44,128 nt of DNA from Burkholderiaceae bacterium (GCA_018882795.1 VERJ01000012.1:1-44128); one strand, 5' to 3'; shown: positions 19,557-28,723, numbered from the stretch's first letter. The notes: a model not told the origin generated them from the letters alone. Translations and numbers: made by a program.

Positions 19557-20792
19557 ATGACCCAATTGTTGAGAATTCAAGAGCCTGACTCCCGAATTGC
19601 TGACCGGCCAAGCCTCAAGGCATTTCTTGAACTCGGATTTCGGCCGCTTTACATGGCAGGGGCGCTGTGGGCCTTGGTCGCCATCTTCATTTGGATATTC
19701 TTCCCTCAGCTGCTGCTGGGTGAGCTGCGTGGCGTGATCTGGCATGCCCACGAGATGCTCTGGGGGTTTGTGATCACGATTGCGATTGGCTTTCTCATGA
19801 CAGCGGGCGCGAATTGGACGGGCATCAATCCGCTTTCCTCTACGATGCTGGGCCTGATCTGTGCGCTATGGCTGGCCGCCCGCTTGGGATTTCTTCTGCC
19901 TGGGCCAACGGCCTTTGGGATCGCTGCTACGGCAGAGATTGCCATGCTGCTGGTGGCCGCGATTGCCATGGGCAGAGTCGTGTGGCTCAGTAAAAGTGTG
20001 CGTAACTATGGTGTTCCTTTTGTGCTCTTGGGGATGGCGGCAGCAGATGTGCTGTTTCTGACTGCGGCGCTCACAGGCCCCTATGAGCAGGTCATGCGCT
20101 ATTTCCATGTCGGACTGATATTGATGGCCATGCTGGTGCTTCTGATTGGCCGCAGGGTGATTCCATTTTTCACCATGCGTGCCACGCCGGGGCTGGAGAT
20201 TCCTAGCCACATGAAGAGTGGCCATTGGCAGCTTGGCGCCTCGGTGTTGGCCGTGCTGGCCCTGATGACTAATTTCTCACTCATCGCTGCATTGCTGCTG
20301 ATGCTGACCGGTGTGATCGGATTGATTCAGGTGATGTCCTGGAGGCCATTGGTGGTCCGTCAGCGGCCCATTCTATGGATTTTGTATTTAGGGTATTTCA
20401 TGACGGCCATTGGTCTGATCGCGGCGGGGTTGCGTTACCTAGACCCAGGCATTCGGGCGGCCTGGTCGGTCCATACCATGGCCATGGGTGGCTTCTCGGT
20501 GCTGATTATCGGCATGATCACGCGCACCGCACTGGGCCATCTGGGACGGGGTCTGGTGCTCTCGAAGATGATGGTCATCAGTTACTGCTTCATGATTGCG
20601 GCAGTCGTGCTGCGACTGATGGCCATGCTGCCGGTGTCCTTGAGCAATGTATTGCTGATGGCCGCAGCGCTGTGCTGGATTGCAGTGTTTGCGCTTTATG
20701 TTTTTGAATTTTTTCCGTGGATGGTTCGCGCCCGGCCCGCGCCGCAGCCCATCATCCCAAAAGTGAGCGTGACCACTAAAACAGGGTCGTGA
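19557..20792 (+). CDS. nnrS: NnrS family membrane protein
   Basis: A 411-residue, 12-helix protein. The NnrS signature is WHAHEMLWGFVITIAIGFLMTAGANWTG near residue 60-90, with FFTMRATPG in the middle and VHTMAMGGFSVLIIGMITRTALGHLGR near the C terminus. NnrS is a heme- and copper-binding membrane protein that eases NO toxicity in denitrifiers. It follows the nirS terminator and no FNR-type box is seen between them, so expression may depend on read-through or a weak promoter. It converges with the SirB-family gene with a 17-bp overlap. Confidence 0.92.
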   Translation: MTQLLRIQEPDSRIADRPSLKAFLELGFRPLYMAGALWALVAIFIWIFFPQLLLGELRGVIWHAHEMLWGFVITIAIGFLMTAGANWTGINPLSSTMLGLICALWLAARLGFLLPGPTAFGIAATAEIAMLLVAAIAMGRVVWLSKSVRNYGVPFVLLGMAAADVLFLTAALTGPYEQVMRYFHVGLILMAMLVLLIGRRVIPFFTMRATPGLEIPSHMKSGHWQLGASVLAVLALMTNFSLIAALLLMLTGVIGLIQVMSWRPLVVRQRPILWILYLGYFMTAIGLIAAGLRYLDPGIRAAWSVHTMAMGGFSVLIIGMITRTALGHLGRGLVLSKMMVISYCFMIAAVVLRLMAMLPVSLSNVLLMAAALCWIAVFALYVFEFFPWMVRARPAPQPIIPKVSVTTKTGS

Positions 20793-21174
20793 AGACGCCT
20801 AAAGGATGCCGGGTGGTGGCGATGCTGATCATGAAGGCCACCACCAGCAGGGCGCTCACCATGCACATTCTTTTACCCGCGAGGGTCTTGGCCCGTTTTA
20901 AGGCATACGAGCCCAGCACGATATAGACCAGAAGCAAGAGCAGCTTTACGCCCAGCCAGGACTCTTTCAGGGGGTTATGTGACATGGTGATCCAGAGTAT
21001 GGACCCAGCCGCAAGCAGCACCACATCCACCACCACGCTCAGGGTGCGCCAGCTTCCTGCCATGGGCCAGCCCTGCTGCAGCACCACGACACCGATGCTA
21101 CGGATGGAAAAGATTGCAATGCTGAGTACCACTGAAGTCAGATGCAGCGTTAGGAGTGCTGGGTACGAGAACAT
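20776..21174 (-). CDS. SirB-family small membrane protein
   Basis: A 132-residue protein with four hydrophobic helices. It opens with ALLTLHLTSVVLSIAIFSIRSIGVV, and has ILWITMSHNPLKESWLGVKLLLLLVYIVLGSYALKRAKT, which resembles the SirB family. Function is not established (SirB was named from an invasion-gene screen in Salmonella, unrelated to the SirB chelatase). It is tail-to-tail with nnrS and 18 bp downstream of the hydrolase gene, so it probably belongs to the latter's operon. Confidence 0.75.
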   Translation of the reverse strand: MFSYPALLTLHLTSVVLSIAIFSIRSIGVVVLQQGWPMAGSWRTLSVVVDVVLLAAGSILWITMSHNPLKESWLGVKLLLLLVYIVLGSYALKRAKTLAGKRMCMVSALLVVAFMISIATTRHPLGVFTTLF

Positions 21175-21192
21175 CGCGGGTTTGCGTTGGCC

Positions 21193-22008
21193 CTAGGCAG
21201 CCTGTTGATTCGAAACAGTTTTTGCATCAATCCACCCGAGCATGGCTTGGGCAATGTTTGCCCATTGCGGATCCAGCATCAACAGATGGCCTGCTTCGGG
21301 TTCGCAGTGGACATCGGCAGACCAGGCCAGGGCAGTGAACCCGAGCATGGAAGCGGGAAACACCTGGTCCTGTCCTCCGCCCACGACAAGGGTCGGTGGC
21401 TTGGGTGTCTGGGTGGGCCAGCCGAATTCCGGCAGCAGCAGTTCCGCAAGGGCACGTGAGGATTCACGGCCGATCATCGGCAGGTAGCGTTCGGCCATCT
21501 GCGGGGTGACTGCAGGTGAGAAATAGATGCGCGTAAGCAGCGCTCCCGAGTGTTCCGAGACATTGCCGCTGAGTACTTCCTGGATCGCCTCATAGAAACC
21601 GGGGTGTCGCAGGGACAGCGTGATCGCACTGGCAGCGGTGCCGCTGGCGGGAACGGGGGCCATGAGAATGGCAGCTGATGCAGTGCCACCCTGGCGCAGA
21701 TGGCGCTCAACAATACGCGCACCCATGGAGTGCCCGATTAGCACGGCAGGGCAGCCGATTTGCGTGGTGGCAGTTTTCAGGTCGTGAACATAGTGATCCA
21801 GCCCGAGTTCATCCAGCTGGTCGTGTCCATCACTCAGGCCGTGGCCCGAGAGGTCCAGGGTAAAGCAGTCATGGCCCTGTTCACAAAAAAATGGAAGAAA
21901 GTGAAATTCCCAGCAACGCGAGTTGACAAATCCCCCATGTACAAAGAGCAGGGGATGTTTGCCCGCCGCGCCCCTTGCGGGATGCTGGCTTAAATGGATC
22001 GTTGCCAT
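21193..22008 (-). CDS. Alpha/beta hydrolase
   Basis: A 271-residue alpha/beta-hydrolase fold protein. The oxyanion strand is PLLFVHGGFVNSRCW, the nucleophile elbow GHSMG has Ser94, the acid is probably in LVVGGGQDQVFP and the base is His in EAGHLLML. No signal peptide is seen, so it is cytoplasmic. The substrate cannot be told; esterase or lipase-like activity is generic for the fold. It lies 33 bp downstream of the antiporter gene. Confidence 0.85.
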   Translation of the reverse strand: MATIHLSQHPARGAAGKHPLLFVHGGFVNSRCWEFHFLPFFCEQGHDCFTLDLSGHGLSDGHDQLDELGLDHYVHDLKTATTQIGCPAVLIGHSMGARIVERHLRQGGTASAAILMAPVPASGTAASAITLSLRHPGFYEAIQEVLSGNVSEHSGALLTRIYFSPAVTPQMAERYLPMIGRESSRALAELLLPEFGWPTQTPKPPTLVVGGGQDQVFPASMLGFTALAWSADVHCEPEAGHLLMLDPQWANIAQAMLGWIDAKTVSNQQAA

Positions 22009-22041
22009 GATGAGAAGCGCCGCTCAGGCCTGATCGATGGA

Positions 22042-23049
22042 TCAGGGCACAATTGTTAGAAATAGATAGGCCAGGAAAATCACGAGGTGGACCGCACCCT
22101 GCAGCACGGTGGTCTTGCCGCTGGCCAGGGTGGTGATGCTGGCGATCAGCGTGAGCACCAGCAGCGTGATTTCCACTGCGTTGATCCCGAGTGACAGTGG
22201 CAGGCCGAAGGCGATCGAGAGAGCCGCCACGGTTGGGATGGTCAGTCCAATGCTGGCCAGCGCGGAACCGAGTGCCAGGTTAAAGCTGGTCTGCAGCCGA
22301 TTGGCAATCGCCGCCCTTATTGCGGCGATGCTCTCCGGTGCCAGGACAAGTGCTGCAATCAACACGCCTACCAGCGCCTGAGGTGCGCCCAAGGCAGCCA
22401 CGGTTTTCTCAATGGTGGGGCTAAGTGCTTTGGCCAGTAACACCACTACGATCAACGCTACGACCAGCAGGAGTCCGCTCCTTAATGCTTTGGCATTGGA
22501 GGGGGGCGGAACATGGACCCGGCGATTGGCCTGGTCTGCGGGCTCAATGGGGAGGAAGTAATCCCGATGCCGAACTGCCTGCACGAAAACAAAGGTGCCA
22601 TACAGGGCAAGTGAGCAGATGCCCGCGAAGATGAGTTGGCTACTGGAATAAGTGGGCCCGGATGAGCTGGTTGTGAAGCCCGGGAGGATCAGGGTCAGGG
22701 TGGCCAGGGCGGTGAGCACTGTGAGTGCTGAATTCGAGCCCTCAATCCGAAAGGCGGGCTCATGGTGCCGGATACCACCCGCAAGGATCGATAGGCCGAC
22801 GACCCCATTGGCGACGATCATGATCGCCGCGAACACTGCATCACGCGCAATGGTCGGTCCGCTCGGGGCACCGGAGAGCATGACGGCCGCAATCAGGGCG
22901 ACCTCGATCACCGTTACGCAGACCGCCAGAATCAGGGTGCCATAGGGTTCCCCCACCCTGAGGGCGACCACTTCGGCATGATGCACGGCCATTGTTACGG
23001 CCAGCACCAGGAGTGCAGTCATTCCGATCAAGAGAAGTGGATTGTCCAT
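22042..23049 (-). CDS. ChaA-like Ca2+(Na+)/H+ antiporter of the CaCA superfamily
   Basis: A 335-residue protein with about 11 membrane helices. Two inverted CaCA repeats show in VGEPYGTLILAVCVTVIEVALIAAVML and ALVGVLIAALVLAPESIAAIRAAIANRLQTSFNLALGSALASIGLTIP, each with the conserved acidic residue (E) and small-residue pattern of the ion site. It is close to ChaA / the y4hA transporter group. It would exchange cytoplasmic Ca2+, Na+ or K+ for protons. It is first in a probable operon with the hydrolase and SirB-like gene. Confidence 0.85.
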   Translation of the reverse strand: MDNPLLLIGMTALLVLAVTMAVHHAEVVALRVGEPYGTLILAVCVTVIEVALIAAVMLSGAPSGPTIARDAVFAAIMIVANGVVGLSILAGGIRHHEPAFRIEGSNSALTVLTALATLTLILPGFTTSSSGPTYSSSQLIFAGICSLALYGTFVFVQAVRHRDYFLPIEPADQANRRVHVPPPSNAKALRSGLLLVVALIVVVLLAKALSPTIEKTVAALGAPQALVGVLIAALVLAPESIAAIRAAIANRLQTSFNLALGSALASIGLTIPTVAALSIAFGLPLSLGINAVEITLLVLTLIASITTLASGKTTVLQGAVHLVIFLAYLFLTIVP

Positions 23050-23242
23050 GGAATTCCTTGGGCCGGGTAGGTTGGGCGCTCAAGCGGAGAGCGTCGATAT
23101 TTATAGCGCTATTGTCGCTGTCTCGTGGCGTCTGTTGGCACAAAGAAAACCCTGGGTTGTTCGGCGGGCTTCCTGCTAGAATTCCGGCACTTTTAGCGCA
23201 ATTTTCGTTTTTCTTTTTTTCTTTCAACCATCAGGAGTCAAC

Positions 23243-23638
23243 ATGGCAACCAAAAAAGCCCGGGCCGTCAAGGCTAAAAAAGCACCCGCCAAGAAGTCTG
23301 CAGCCGCAAAGCCCGCAGCTATCAAACCCATCAAGTCTGCTTTGAACAAGACCGGCCTGGTCGCTCATATCGCCGAGAGTTCCGGTGTCGAGCCTAAGTC
23401 CGTCAAGGCAGTGCTTGCTGCGCTGGAGGGTGTCACATTGGCTTCTGTAAGTAAAAAAGGTGTTGGCGAGTTCACCCTGCCAGGCCTGATGAAAGTGATC
23501 GCCCAGAAGGTTCCCGCCAAGCCCAAGCGTTTCGGCAAGAATCCCTTTACCGGTGAAGAGCAGTGGTTTGCGGCCAAGCCAGCCACCATCAAGGTGAAGG
23601 TACGTCCCCTGAAAAAACTCAAGGACGCTGTTCTCTAA
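23243..23638 (+). CDS. HU/IHF-family nucleoid protein with Lys/Ala-rich N-terminal tail
   Basis: A 131-residue basic protein. Residues 1-30 are a KA-rich tail resembling eukaryotic linker histone tails (ATKKARAVKAKKAPAKKSAAAK). Residues 35-131 match the HU/IHF fold, with a helical dimer core (KTGLVAHIAESSGVEPKSVKAVLAALEGV) and arm region FTLPGLMKVIAQ..NPFTGEEQWFAAKPATIKVKVRPLKKLKDAVL. It would bind DNA without much sequence preference and organise the chromosome. The tail could add contacts with DNA or RNA. AGGAG lies just upstream. It seems to be a single-gene unit. Confidence 0.88.
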   Translation: MATKKARAVKAKKAPAKKSAAAKPAAIKPIKSALNKTGLVAHIAESSGVEPKSVKAVLAALEGVTLASVSKKGVGEFTLPGLMKVIAQKVPAKPKRFGKNPFTGEEQWFAAKPATIKVKVRPLKKLKDAVL

Positions 23639-23710
23639 TCCGTTCCCTGTCCCGCGGGGCCTGGTCGAATCGACTGGGCCCGCTGGACTCTCCGTTCCTC
23701 CCAACGCTTA

Positions 23711-23736
23711 AAAAACCCCCGTCAGGGTTCGTTTTT
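23711..23736 (+). terminator. Possible terminator after the HU-like gene
   Basis: A short stem AACCC/GGGTT (23714-23718 with 23725-23729) is followed by CGTTTTT. A second hairpin without a T-run lies at about 23653-23682. The stem is weak. Confidence 0.4.
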
Positions 23737-23788
23737 ACGACACTTGGCAGTAAAGTATCTCGGTCATTTCCCTAGGCCGGGAGTTGCC

Positions 23789-26700
23789 ATGTACAAATCT
23801 ATCGCCCCCCTCGCCCTCGGATTGCTGGTGCTCGTCCCGAGTGCTCATGCCAACGATCCCTCAGATCAGCAGCTTCTGGCGTCGATCGACCGTGTGCCGC
23901 GCCCCCCCAAAAGCGTCGCCGATCTCGTGAAGCTTCTGGACGCATCCAGTCCCGATCTCGCGACCATGAAAAAAAATCTGCAACTTGCCGATGCAGAGCC
24001 CCCCGCCCAGGCCTCTCCCAAAGAGCTTTGGGCATTCTATAAGTCCCGCGTGAGGGCGGCCGAAGAGCTTGGTCGAACCAAGCAAATGAAGGAGGACTGC
24101 AAAAAAGAGGTTGAGTATGCCGATGCCTCTGATCAAAGCGTTGTGAATGATGCCTATTTGGGCTGCATACAGGCCGAATTCAACGATGGCAATCCTCTGG
24201 CGGCAAGCGAAAAAATTAAGGAACTCCTAAAAAAACAACCTGCCAATCTGTTGGGATGGCACCTATCGCTCAACATGCTGCTCCTCGGTGCGAATCGTTT
24301 CATGGGCGATTTGGACGCAGCGCAGGCTGCCATGCGGGAAGTCGACGCAACAATGGTGCGGCTGCGTCAGTCGAGAGCATGGAGCGAGTTTGGCGATTCA
24401 TGGACATCCCAGGCCGAGCGTGCGCGCGGAGAATTTCAGATGGCAACCGGTCGGCTTGCTGCGGCGGAGCTTTCGTTTGCGCGCGCACTGTCCGCGATTG
24501 ACGCCAAACTTGCGGCAATCGATCGGGGCGCGTTTGCAGGGTCAACAAGAAGCGTACACAGTAAAAACCAGAATATTTTCCTCAAAGCGATCTTGTTGCA
24601 GCGCATGGGAACCTCACTTTTGGCGCAGAGAAAACTACCCGAGTCAGAGTATTACCTGCGTTCTGCACTGAAAAGTTATCTCAGTGTTGGACGAAGAAAT
24701 TCAGCTCACGTTGCGGGCTTGCTGAGCCAGATTGCAAACTGCGTGTCTGAGCAGGGTAGAACTGAAGAGAGTCTGCTACTTGCCCGGTATGCCCTGCAGA
24801 TCGCCGAGGAAAGTGGGCTTTCCCCGACATCCTTGGCCACGATTACTGCCCGACGTGGTCTGGCGACCGCGCTTGTAAATGCGGAAAAGTATCAAGATGC
24901 CACGGAGCAGTTTGTAAAAATCCGTGCCTTGTTGACAGCCGATTCGGGTTCAAAAGAGGGTGTGAAGTGGATCAATGACCTGGATGAGGTGATTGCACGG
25001 GTCTATGGTAACGACGCGTCTACTGCGGAAAAGATCGTCTTTCAGATGTATCAGACAAATACTCGGGTCAATGGGCCAAAGCACCCCAGGACCGCCTGGA
25101 CCCAAGCCTTTCTTGGGGTGAGTTACGGTGCCCAGGGTAGATTCACAGAGGCACGTCAGGCGTTTGATGCGGCTGTACCAGTCTTGATTGATCAGGCAAG
25201 AAATGATTCTGAAAATCAAACGATCAGCCTGAAGGCCCAGAAGCGTTTCAATATGGTGATGGAGTCCTATATCGAAACATTATTTAATGCCGCCAGTGGC
25301 AACCCATCGGCAGCCAGTGACCTCATCGCTCAGGCGTTCCAATATGCAGACATGGCCCGCGGCAGCGCAGTGCAGCGTGCCCTGACACAGAGCACCGCGC
25401 GCTCGAACATCAAGGATAAAAGACTAGAGGTATTAGCGCGAAAAGAACAGGATCTGCAGCGTCGTATCAACTCACTCAATGAACTTCTGGCCTCACTGGC
25501 GGCTGCGCCTCCGGAGCGACAACTTCCTGCTATTCAAAACAAGATGAAGGCGGATGTGGAGTCGCTGAAAATTGAACGTAATACCGTCAAGAAAGAGATT
25601 GAAAATCGCTTTCCGGAGTATTTTGATCTTGTAGAACCGAAACCGATTACCGTGGCACGGACATCGAAAATTCTTGGCCCAAAGGAAGTGCTTGTTACCT
25701 GGTATTTTGGGGAGAGAAAAAGCTATGTCTGGGCGATTCATTCGACTGGCCTGCACGGATATTCGCTGCTGAACCTGACCAAGGCTGAGGTGGGCCGCGA
25801 TGTTGAGCGAATGCGCAAGGCCCTGGATCCTGGGGTGGCAAGTGTTGATGAGATTCCGCCTTTTGATGTAGCGCTTGCAAAGCGGTTTTATTCACAGCTC
25901 ATTCAGCCAGTCGAATCGAGTCTTGCGGGCAAGGAATTGCTGATTTCAATACCTCACGCGTCGCTTGGGCAGCTGCCGATCTCTACATTCCTGACGGATG
26001 CCGTCAAACAGCCGCCCAAGGGGGCAGCGGGTTTTGAAGGCTATCGCCATCTGCCGTGGTTGGTCCGCAAGATCGCGATCTCCCAACTGCCCTCTGTTAA
26101 CGCCTTGGCAGCACTCCGAAGTGACACCAAGCGGTCTGTCGGCGCAAAGACTTTTATTGCATTTGCTGACCCCTATTTCAGCGCCGATCAAATGAAGCAA
26201 AAGGCCTCTAGTCCTGCTGGGCTGGCCACACGTGGAATTCCCCTCAGACTAAGAAATGCCCCGCGCACTTCTGGCGTGAGTTCTGCAGAGCTGGCCCTTC
26301 TGCCGCCGCTCCCTGACACCAGCCTTGAGGTATTGGAAATTGGTCAGGTGCTCGGGGCAAAGAAAGAAGACATTTATCTTCATGAGCAGGCGAGTGTGAA
26401 GAAAGTGATGCTGACAGACTTCAGCAACAAGTCCATTGTCATGTTTTCAACCCATGGCCTTGTCCCCGGCGAATTAGATGGCCTCACCCAACCCGCGCTC
26501 GCACTTTCTTCGCCTGAGGTGACAGGCGAAAAAGATTCCGATGGGCTGCTCACTATGGATCGAATTCTCGAGTTAAAGCTCAATGCTGACTGGGTCGTGC
26601 TCTCGGCCTGTAATACTGCCTCCAGTGACGGCAATTCCGAGGCGGTGTCCGGCCTGGGCAGGGCTTTTTTCTATGCCGGCGCCCGGGCACTGCTGGTTTC

Positions 26701-26917
26701 CAATTGGCCGGTTGACACGGTTGCCTCCCGGCAGCTCATGACTGATTTGTTCCGGCGGCAAACTGAAACCCCTGGAATTTCAAAACCAGATGCTTTGCGT
26801 CAGGCCATGCTGGAGCTTGCGGATAAGGGCGCCCATCGAGATGCCAAGGCAAAGGCAAATGGGTATGCTTATGCCCACCCATTGTTTTGGGCGCCATTTG
26901 TCGTGGTGGGGGATTGA
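23789..26917 (+). CDS. Exported TPR-CHAT domain protein, caspase-like peptidase
   Basis: A 1042-residue protein. It has a signal peptide (MYKSIAPLALGLLVLVPSAHA), a long helical region of tetratricopeptide-like repeats (about 130-550, for example LLARYALQIAEESGLSPTSLATITARRGLATALVNAEKYQDATEQF), a coiled-coil linker (about 560-610) and a C-terminal CHAT domain. The catalytic dyad is visible as His889 in VMFSTHGLV and Cys941 in VVLSACNTASS. CHAT domains are clan CD cysteine peptidases; TPR parts normally sense or hold partners. The start at 23789 has GGGAG and gives the signal peptide; an in-frame ATG at 23744 does not. Two small genes follow closely and may form a functional unit. The export signal sets it apart from cytoplasmic TPR-CHAT effectors. 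Target unknown. Confidence 0.9.
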   Translation: MYKSIAPLALGLLVLVPSAHANDPSDQQLLASIDRVPRPPKSVADLVKLLDASSPDLATMKKNLQLADAEPPAQASPKELWAFYKSRVRAAEELGRTKQMKEDCKKEVEYADASDQSVVNDAYLGCIQAEFNDGNPLAASEKIKELLKKQPANLLGWHLSLNMLLLGANRFMGDLDAAQAAMREVDATMVRLRQSRAWSEFGDSWTSQAERARGEFQMATGRLAAAELSFARALSAIDAKLAAIDRGAFAGSTRSVHSKNQNIFLKAILLQRMGTSLLAQRKLPESEYYLRSALKSYLSVGRRNSAHVAGLLSQIANCVSEQGRTEESLLLARYALQIAEESGLSPTSLATITARRGLATALVNAEKYQDATEQFVKIRALLTADSGSKEGVKWINDLDEVIARVYGNDASTAEKIVFQMYQTNTRVNGPKHPRTAWTQAFLGVSYGAQGRFTEARQAFDAAVPVLIDQARNDSENQTISLKAQKRFNMVMESYIETLFNAASGNPSAASDLIAQAFQYADMARGSAVQRALTQSTARSNIKDKRLEVLARKEQDLQRRINSLNELLASLAAAPPERQLPAIQNKMKADVESLKIERNTVKKEIENRFPEYFDLVEPKPITVARTSKILGPKEVLVTWYFGERKSYVWAIHSTGLHGYSLLNLTKAEVGRDVERMRKALDPGVASVDEIPPFDVALAKRFYSQLIQPVESSLAGKELLISIPHASLGQLPISTFLTDAVKQPPKGAAGFEGYRHLPWLVRKIAISQLPSVNALAALRSDTKRSVGAKTFIAFADPYFSADQMKQKASSPAGLATRGIPLRLRNAPRTSGVSSAELALLPPLPDTSLEVLEIGQVLGAKKEDIYLHEQASVKKVMLTDFSNKSIVMFSTHGLVPGELDGLTQPALALSSPEVTGEKDSDGLLTMDRILELKLNADWVVLSACNTASSDGNSEAVSGLGRAFFYAGARALLVSNWPVDTVASRQLMTDLFRRQTETPGISKPDALRQAMLELADKGAHRDAKAKANGYAYAHPLFWAPFVVVGD

Positions 26918-26939
26918 TTTTCATGAATGGGAGTATCAA

Positions 26940-27386
26940 ATGAATGTCTTCACATGGGTGACAAGAGTGGTAGTGTTGGCCGGGGTTGGTGTAGCCATGG
27001 GGATCCAGGCCGCACCTTTGATTACCGACAAGGAAGCTGCTCTGCCAAGTGCCACGGGCGAACTCAAGACCCGGGGTATCGCGCGCGGTCCGGGTATCAA
27101 GCTGGTCTCGCCTGATCCGGGCCTGGTGGTGAAAGGGCCATTCGATTTGAAGGTCAACTTCGAGTCTCGGGGGGGAAACAAAATCGATCCGAATTCTATT
27201 CGGGTGACTTATCTGAAGGCGCCCGTGGTTGATTTAACCCCCAGGCTTAAGGGCGCAATCACCGAGGGTGGCATTGTGTTTCCAAAGGCGGAAGTCCCAG
27301 CGGGAGAGCATGCCTTGCGGATCACCGTGAAAGACGCTGAAGGCCGGGAGTCGAACTCGGTGATCACCATCAACGTCCAGAAATAA
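26940..27386 (+). CDS. Small exported protein with Ig-like/CopC-type beta fold
   Basis: A 148-residue protein with a signal peptide (cleavage near GIQA-AP). The rest appears all-beta: GIKLVSPDPGLVVKGPFDLKVNFESRGGNKIDPNSIRVTYLK and a final HALRITVKDAEGRESNSVITINV strand pair, as in bacterial Ig-like domains. The ATG at 26940 follows GGGAG, 22 bp after the CHAT gene. Its stop overlaps the next start by one base (TAATG). It may be a binding partner or substrate of the exported CHAT protein; that is inferred from linkage only. Confidence 0.75.
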   Translation: MNVFTWVTRVVVLAGVGVAMGIQAAPLITDKEAALPSATGELKTRGIARGPGIKLVSPDPGLVVKGPFDLKVNFESRGGNKIDPNSIRVTYLKAPVVDLTPRLKGAITEGGIVFPKAEVPAGEHALRITVKDAEGRESNSVITINVQK

Positions 27387-28174
27387 TGCATTGCCCCTAT
27401 TGTCTCAGTGAGGTGCATCCCGAGGTCTCGGTATGTAAGGTCTGCACTCGAGATCTGTATTTATTCAAACCGATGATGGAAAAGGTGGCAGGTCTGGAGG
27501 CCCAGCTTGCTGGCATATCCGACAGAACCGCCCTGGAGGATCGGATCGTCGAGCTTGAGGCAGCGCTGGAGGAGATGGAGCGCCAGCAACGAGAGTCATC
27601 TGCAACGACATCGCATTGGTCACTTCAGATTTTAAAATTCCTGATCATTCCGCTAACCATATTGCTGTTGGGGCATGGACTTATCACGATTGTGTATGAC
27701 TTGCCGCTGCTCGCCCTGCGCCTGCTGTCCATTGTGGTGCCGTTGCCGTTCGCTTATTTCTTGTTTGCGGAGCGCCGCAGACCCCTTGCTCCCTGGTTTC
27801 TTGGAACCATCATCCTTGCGGCGGGCGCTGTCGTCGGAATGAGCGGAATTACGGCCCTGGTCGACAACACGCCTGTTTTCCCCCAGTCTTCAATTGAATG
27901 GAAAGAGTTCATTGAATACGCTGCAAGTATTTCGTTTAGCTTTCTGACCGGCATGCTTCTTGGTAATTTGGCATATCAACGCCGCCATCGGCCCAAGACT
28001 AAAGACGGCGTGAGCCCCTGGGCGGCGCTGCTCGCGGCTGGTTTGGGGGACGGAAAACTCTCACCGGAGACAGTCCAGAAGTTAATGCGGAAAATCAATG
28101 AGTTTGGCGGAACAGCCGTTGCCTTGGGCAGCACGGCAATGTCGATCTATACCGGGTTAAAAGGCGTTCTTTAA
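27386..28174 (+). CDS. Zinc-ribbon, coiled-coil membrane protein
   Basis: A 262-residue protein. Residues 3-20 form a CPYC-x10-CKVC zinc ribbon. Residues about 32-73 are a predicted coiled coil (MEKVAGLEAQLAGISDRTAL...ELEAALEEMERQQ). Then come about four membrane helices (85-190) and a soluble tail (AALLAAGLGDGKLSPETVQKLMRKINEFGG). The ribbon and coiled coil would face the cytoplasm. Start codon overlaps the stop of the upstream gene, so the three genes are coupled. I do not recognise the family. Confidence 0.75.
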   Translation: MHCPYCLSEVHPEVSVCKVCTRDLYLFKPMMEKVAGLEAQLAGISDRTALEDRIVELEAALEEMERQQRESSATTSHWSLQILKFLIIPLTILLLGHGLITIVYDLPLLALRLLSIVVPLPFAYFLFAERRRPLAPWFLGTIILAAGAVVGMSGITALVDNTPVFPQSSIEWKEFIEYAASISFSFLTGMLLGNLAYQRRHRPKTKDGVSPWAALLAAGLGDGKLSPETVQKLMRKINEFGGTAVALGSTAMSIYTGLKGVL

Positions 28175-28277
28175 GTAGCGTAGTGTGAGTACCAGGATTG
28201 TCCCGGCGCCCTATTCGGGGCGGCTAAACAAAAGTCTGGCGGTATCCGTAAAATAGAAGTGCAGGAGCGATGACGCC

Positions 28278-28427
28278 ATGTATTTCGAATCGATCAAAAT
28301 CTCCGGAAATGAGCGCCGCTACGCGGTCTTTAGCGCCCGTGGGCAGCTTCTGTTCTACACCACGAGCGTGTTGGCTGCCCGCATGTTTATGGCGGGCAAG
28401 AGCACCAATATGTGGAGCGGTGTTTAG
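28278..28427 (+). CDS. Small hypothetical protein, 49 residues
   Basis: An ATG with AGGAG 10 nt upstream opens a 49-codon frame (MYFESIKISG...STNMWSGV). Composition is protein-like and its stop lies 5 bp from the stop of the convergent small gene, a common arrangement for real genes. No family recognised. Confidence 0.4.
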   Translation: MYFESIKISGNERRYAVFSARGQLLFYTTSVLAARMFMAGKSTNMWSGV

Positions 28428-28431
28428 GCCG

Positions 28432-28635
28432 CTACATAGACTGAATCTGGGGGATCTGGGACTTGAGATCCCGTGCAAAATTGGCGCAGGATGTGCGCAC
28501 GGTATACCACTCAGAGTTCTGAACCAGTTTTCGTGCCGACTCACAGGCTTGTGGCGTGTCATATGGCACACCAAAATGGTGAATCAACTGGTTGTTTGAG
28601 TTCAAGTGAATAAACACGACCAGCAGGAATTTCAT
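28432..28635 (-). CDS. Small hypothetical protein, 67 residues
   Basis: From the ATG at 28635 the frame gives MKFLLVVFIHLNSNNQLIHH and then a helical segment with two cysteines (PQACESARKLVQ ... RTSCANFARDL). The hydrophobic start may be a short export signal or a beta strand. A purine-rich stretch (AAAGGG) lies upstream. The frame extends to an ATG at 28719, but that extension is rich in R and G and looks spurious. No function can be given. Confidence 0.5.
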   Translation of the reverse strand: MKFLLVVFIHLNSNNQLIHHFGVPYDTPQACESARKLVQNSEWYTVRTSCANFARDLKSQIPQIQSM

Positions 28636-28723
28636 AACCAACCCTTTCCAATAAAATATGACTCGATCTGCTCGCTGCGATTCTTTTGTCCTCCCCCCGC
28701 GCGGCACAGAGAAGGGCACAGTA

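Noticed and set aside
23157-23182. TTGTTC ... TAGAAT as a sigma-70 promoter for the HU-like gene
   Set aside because: The spacer is only 14 bp; no better pair was found, so no promoter is annotated.
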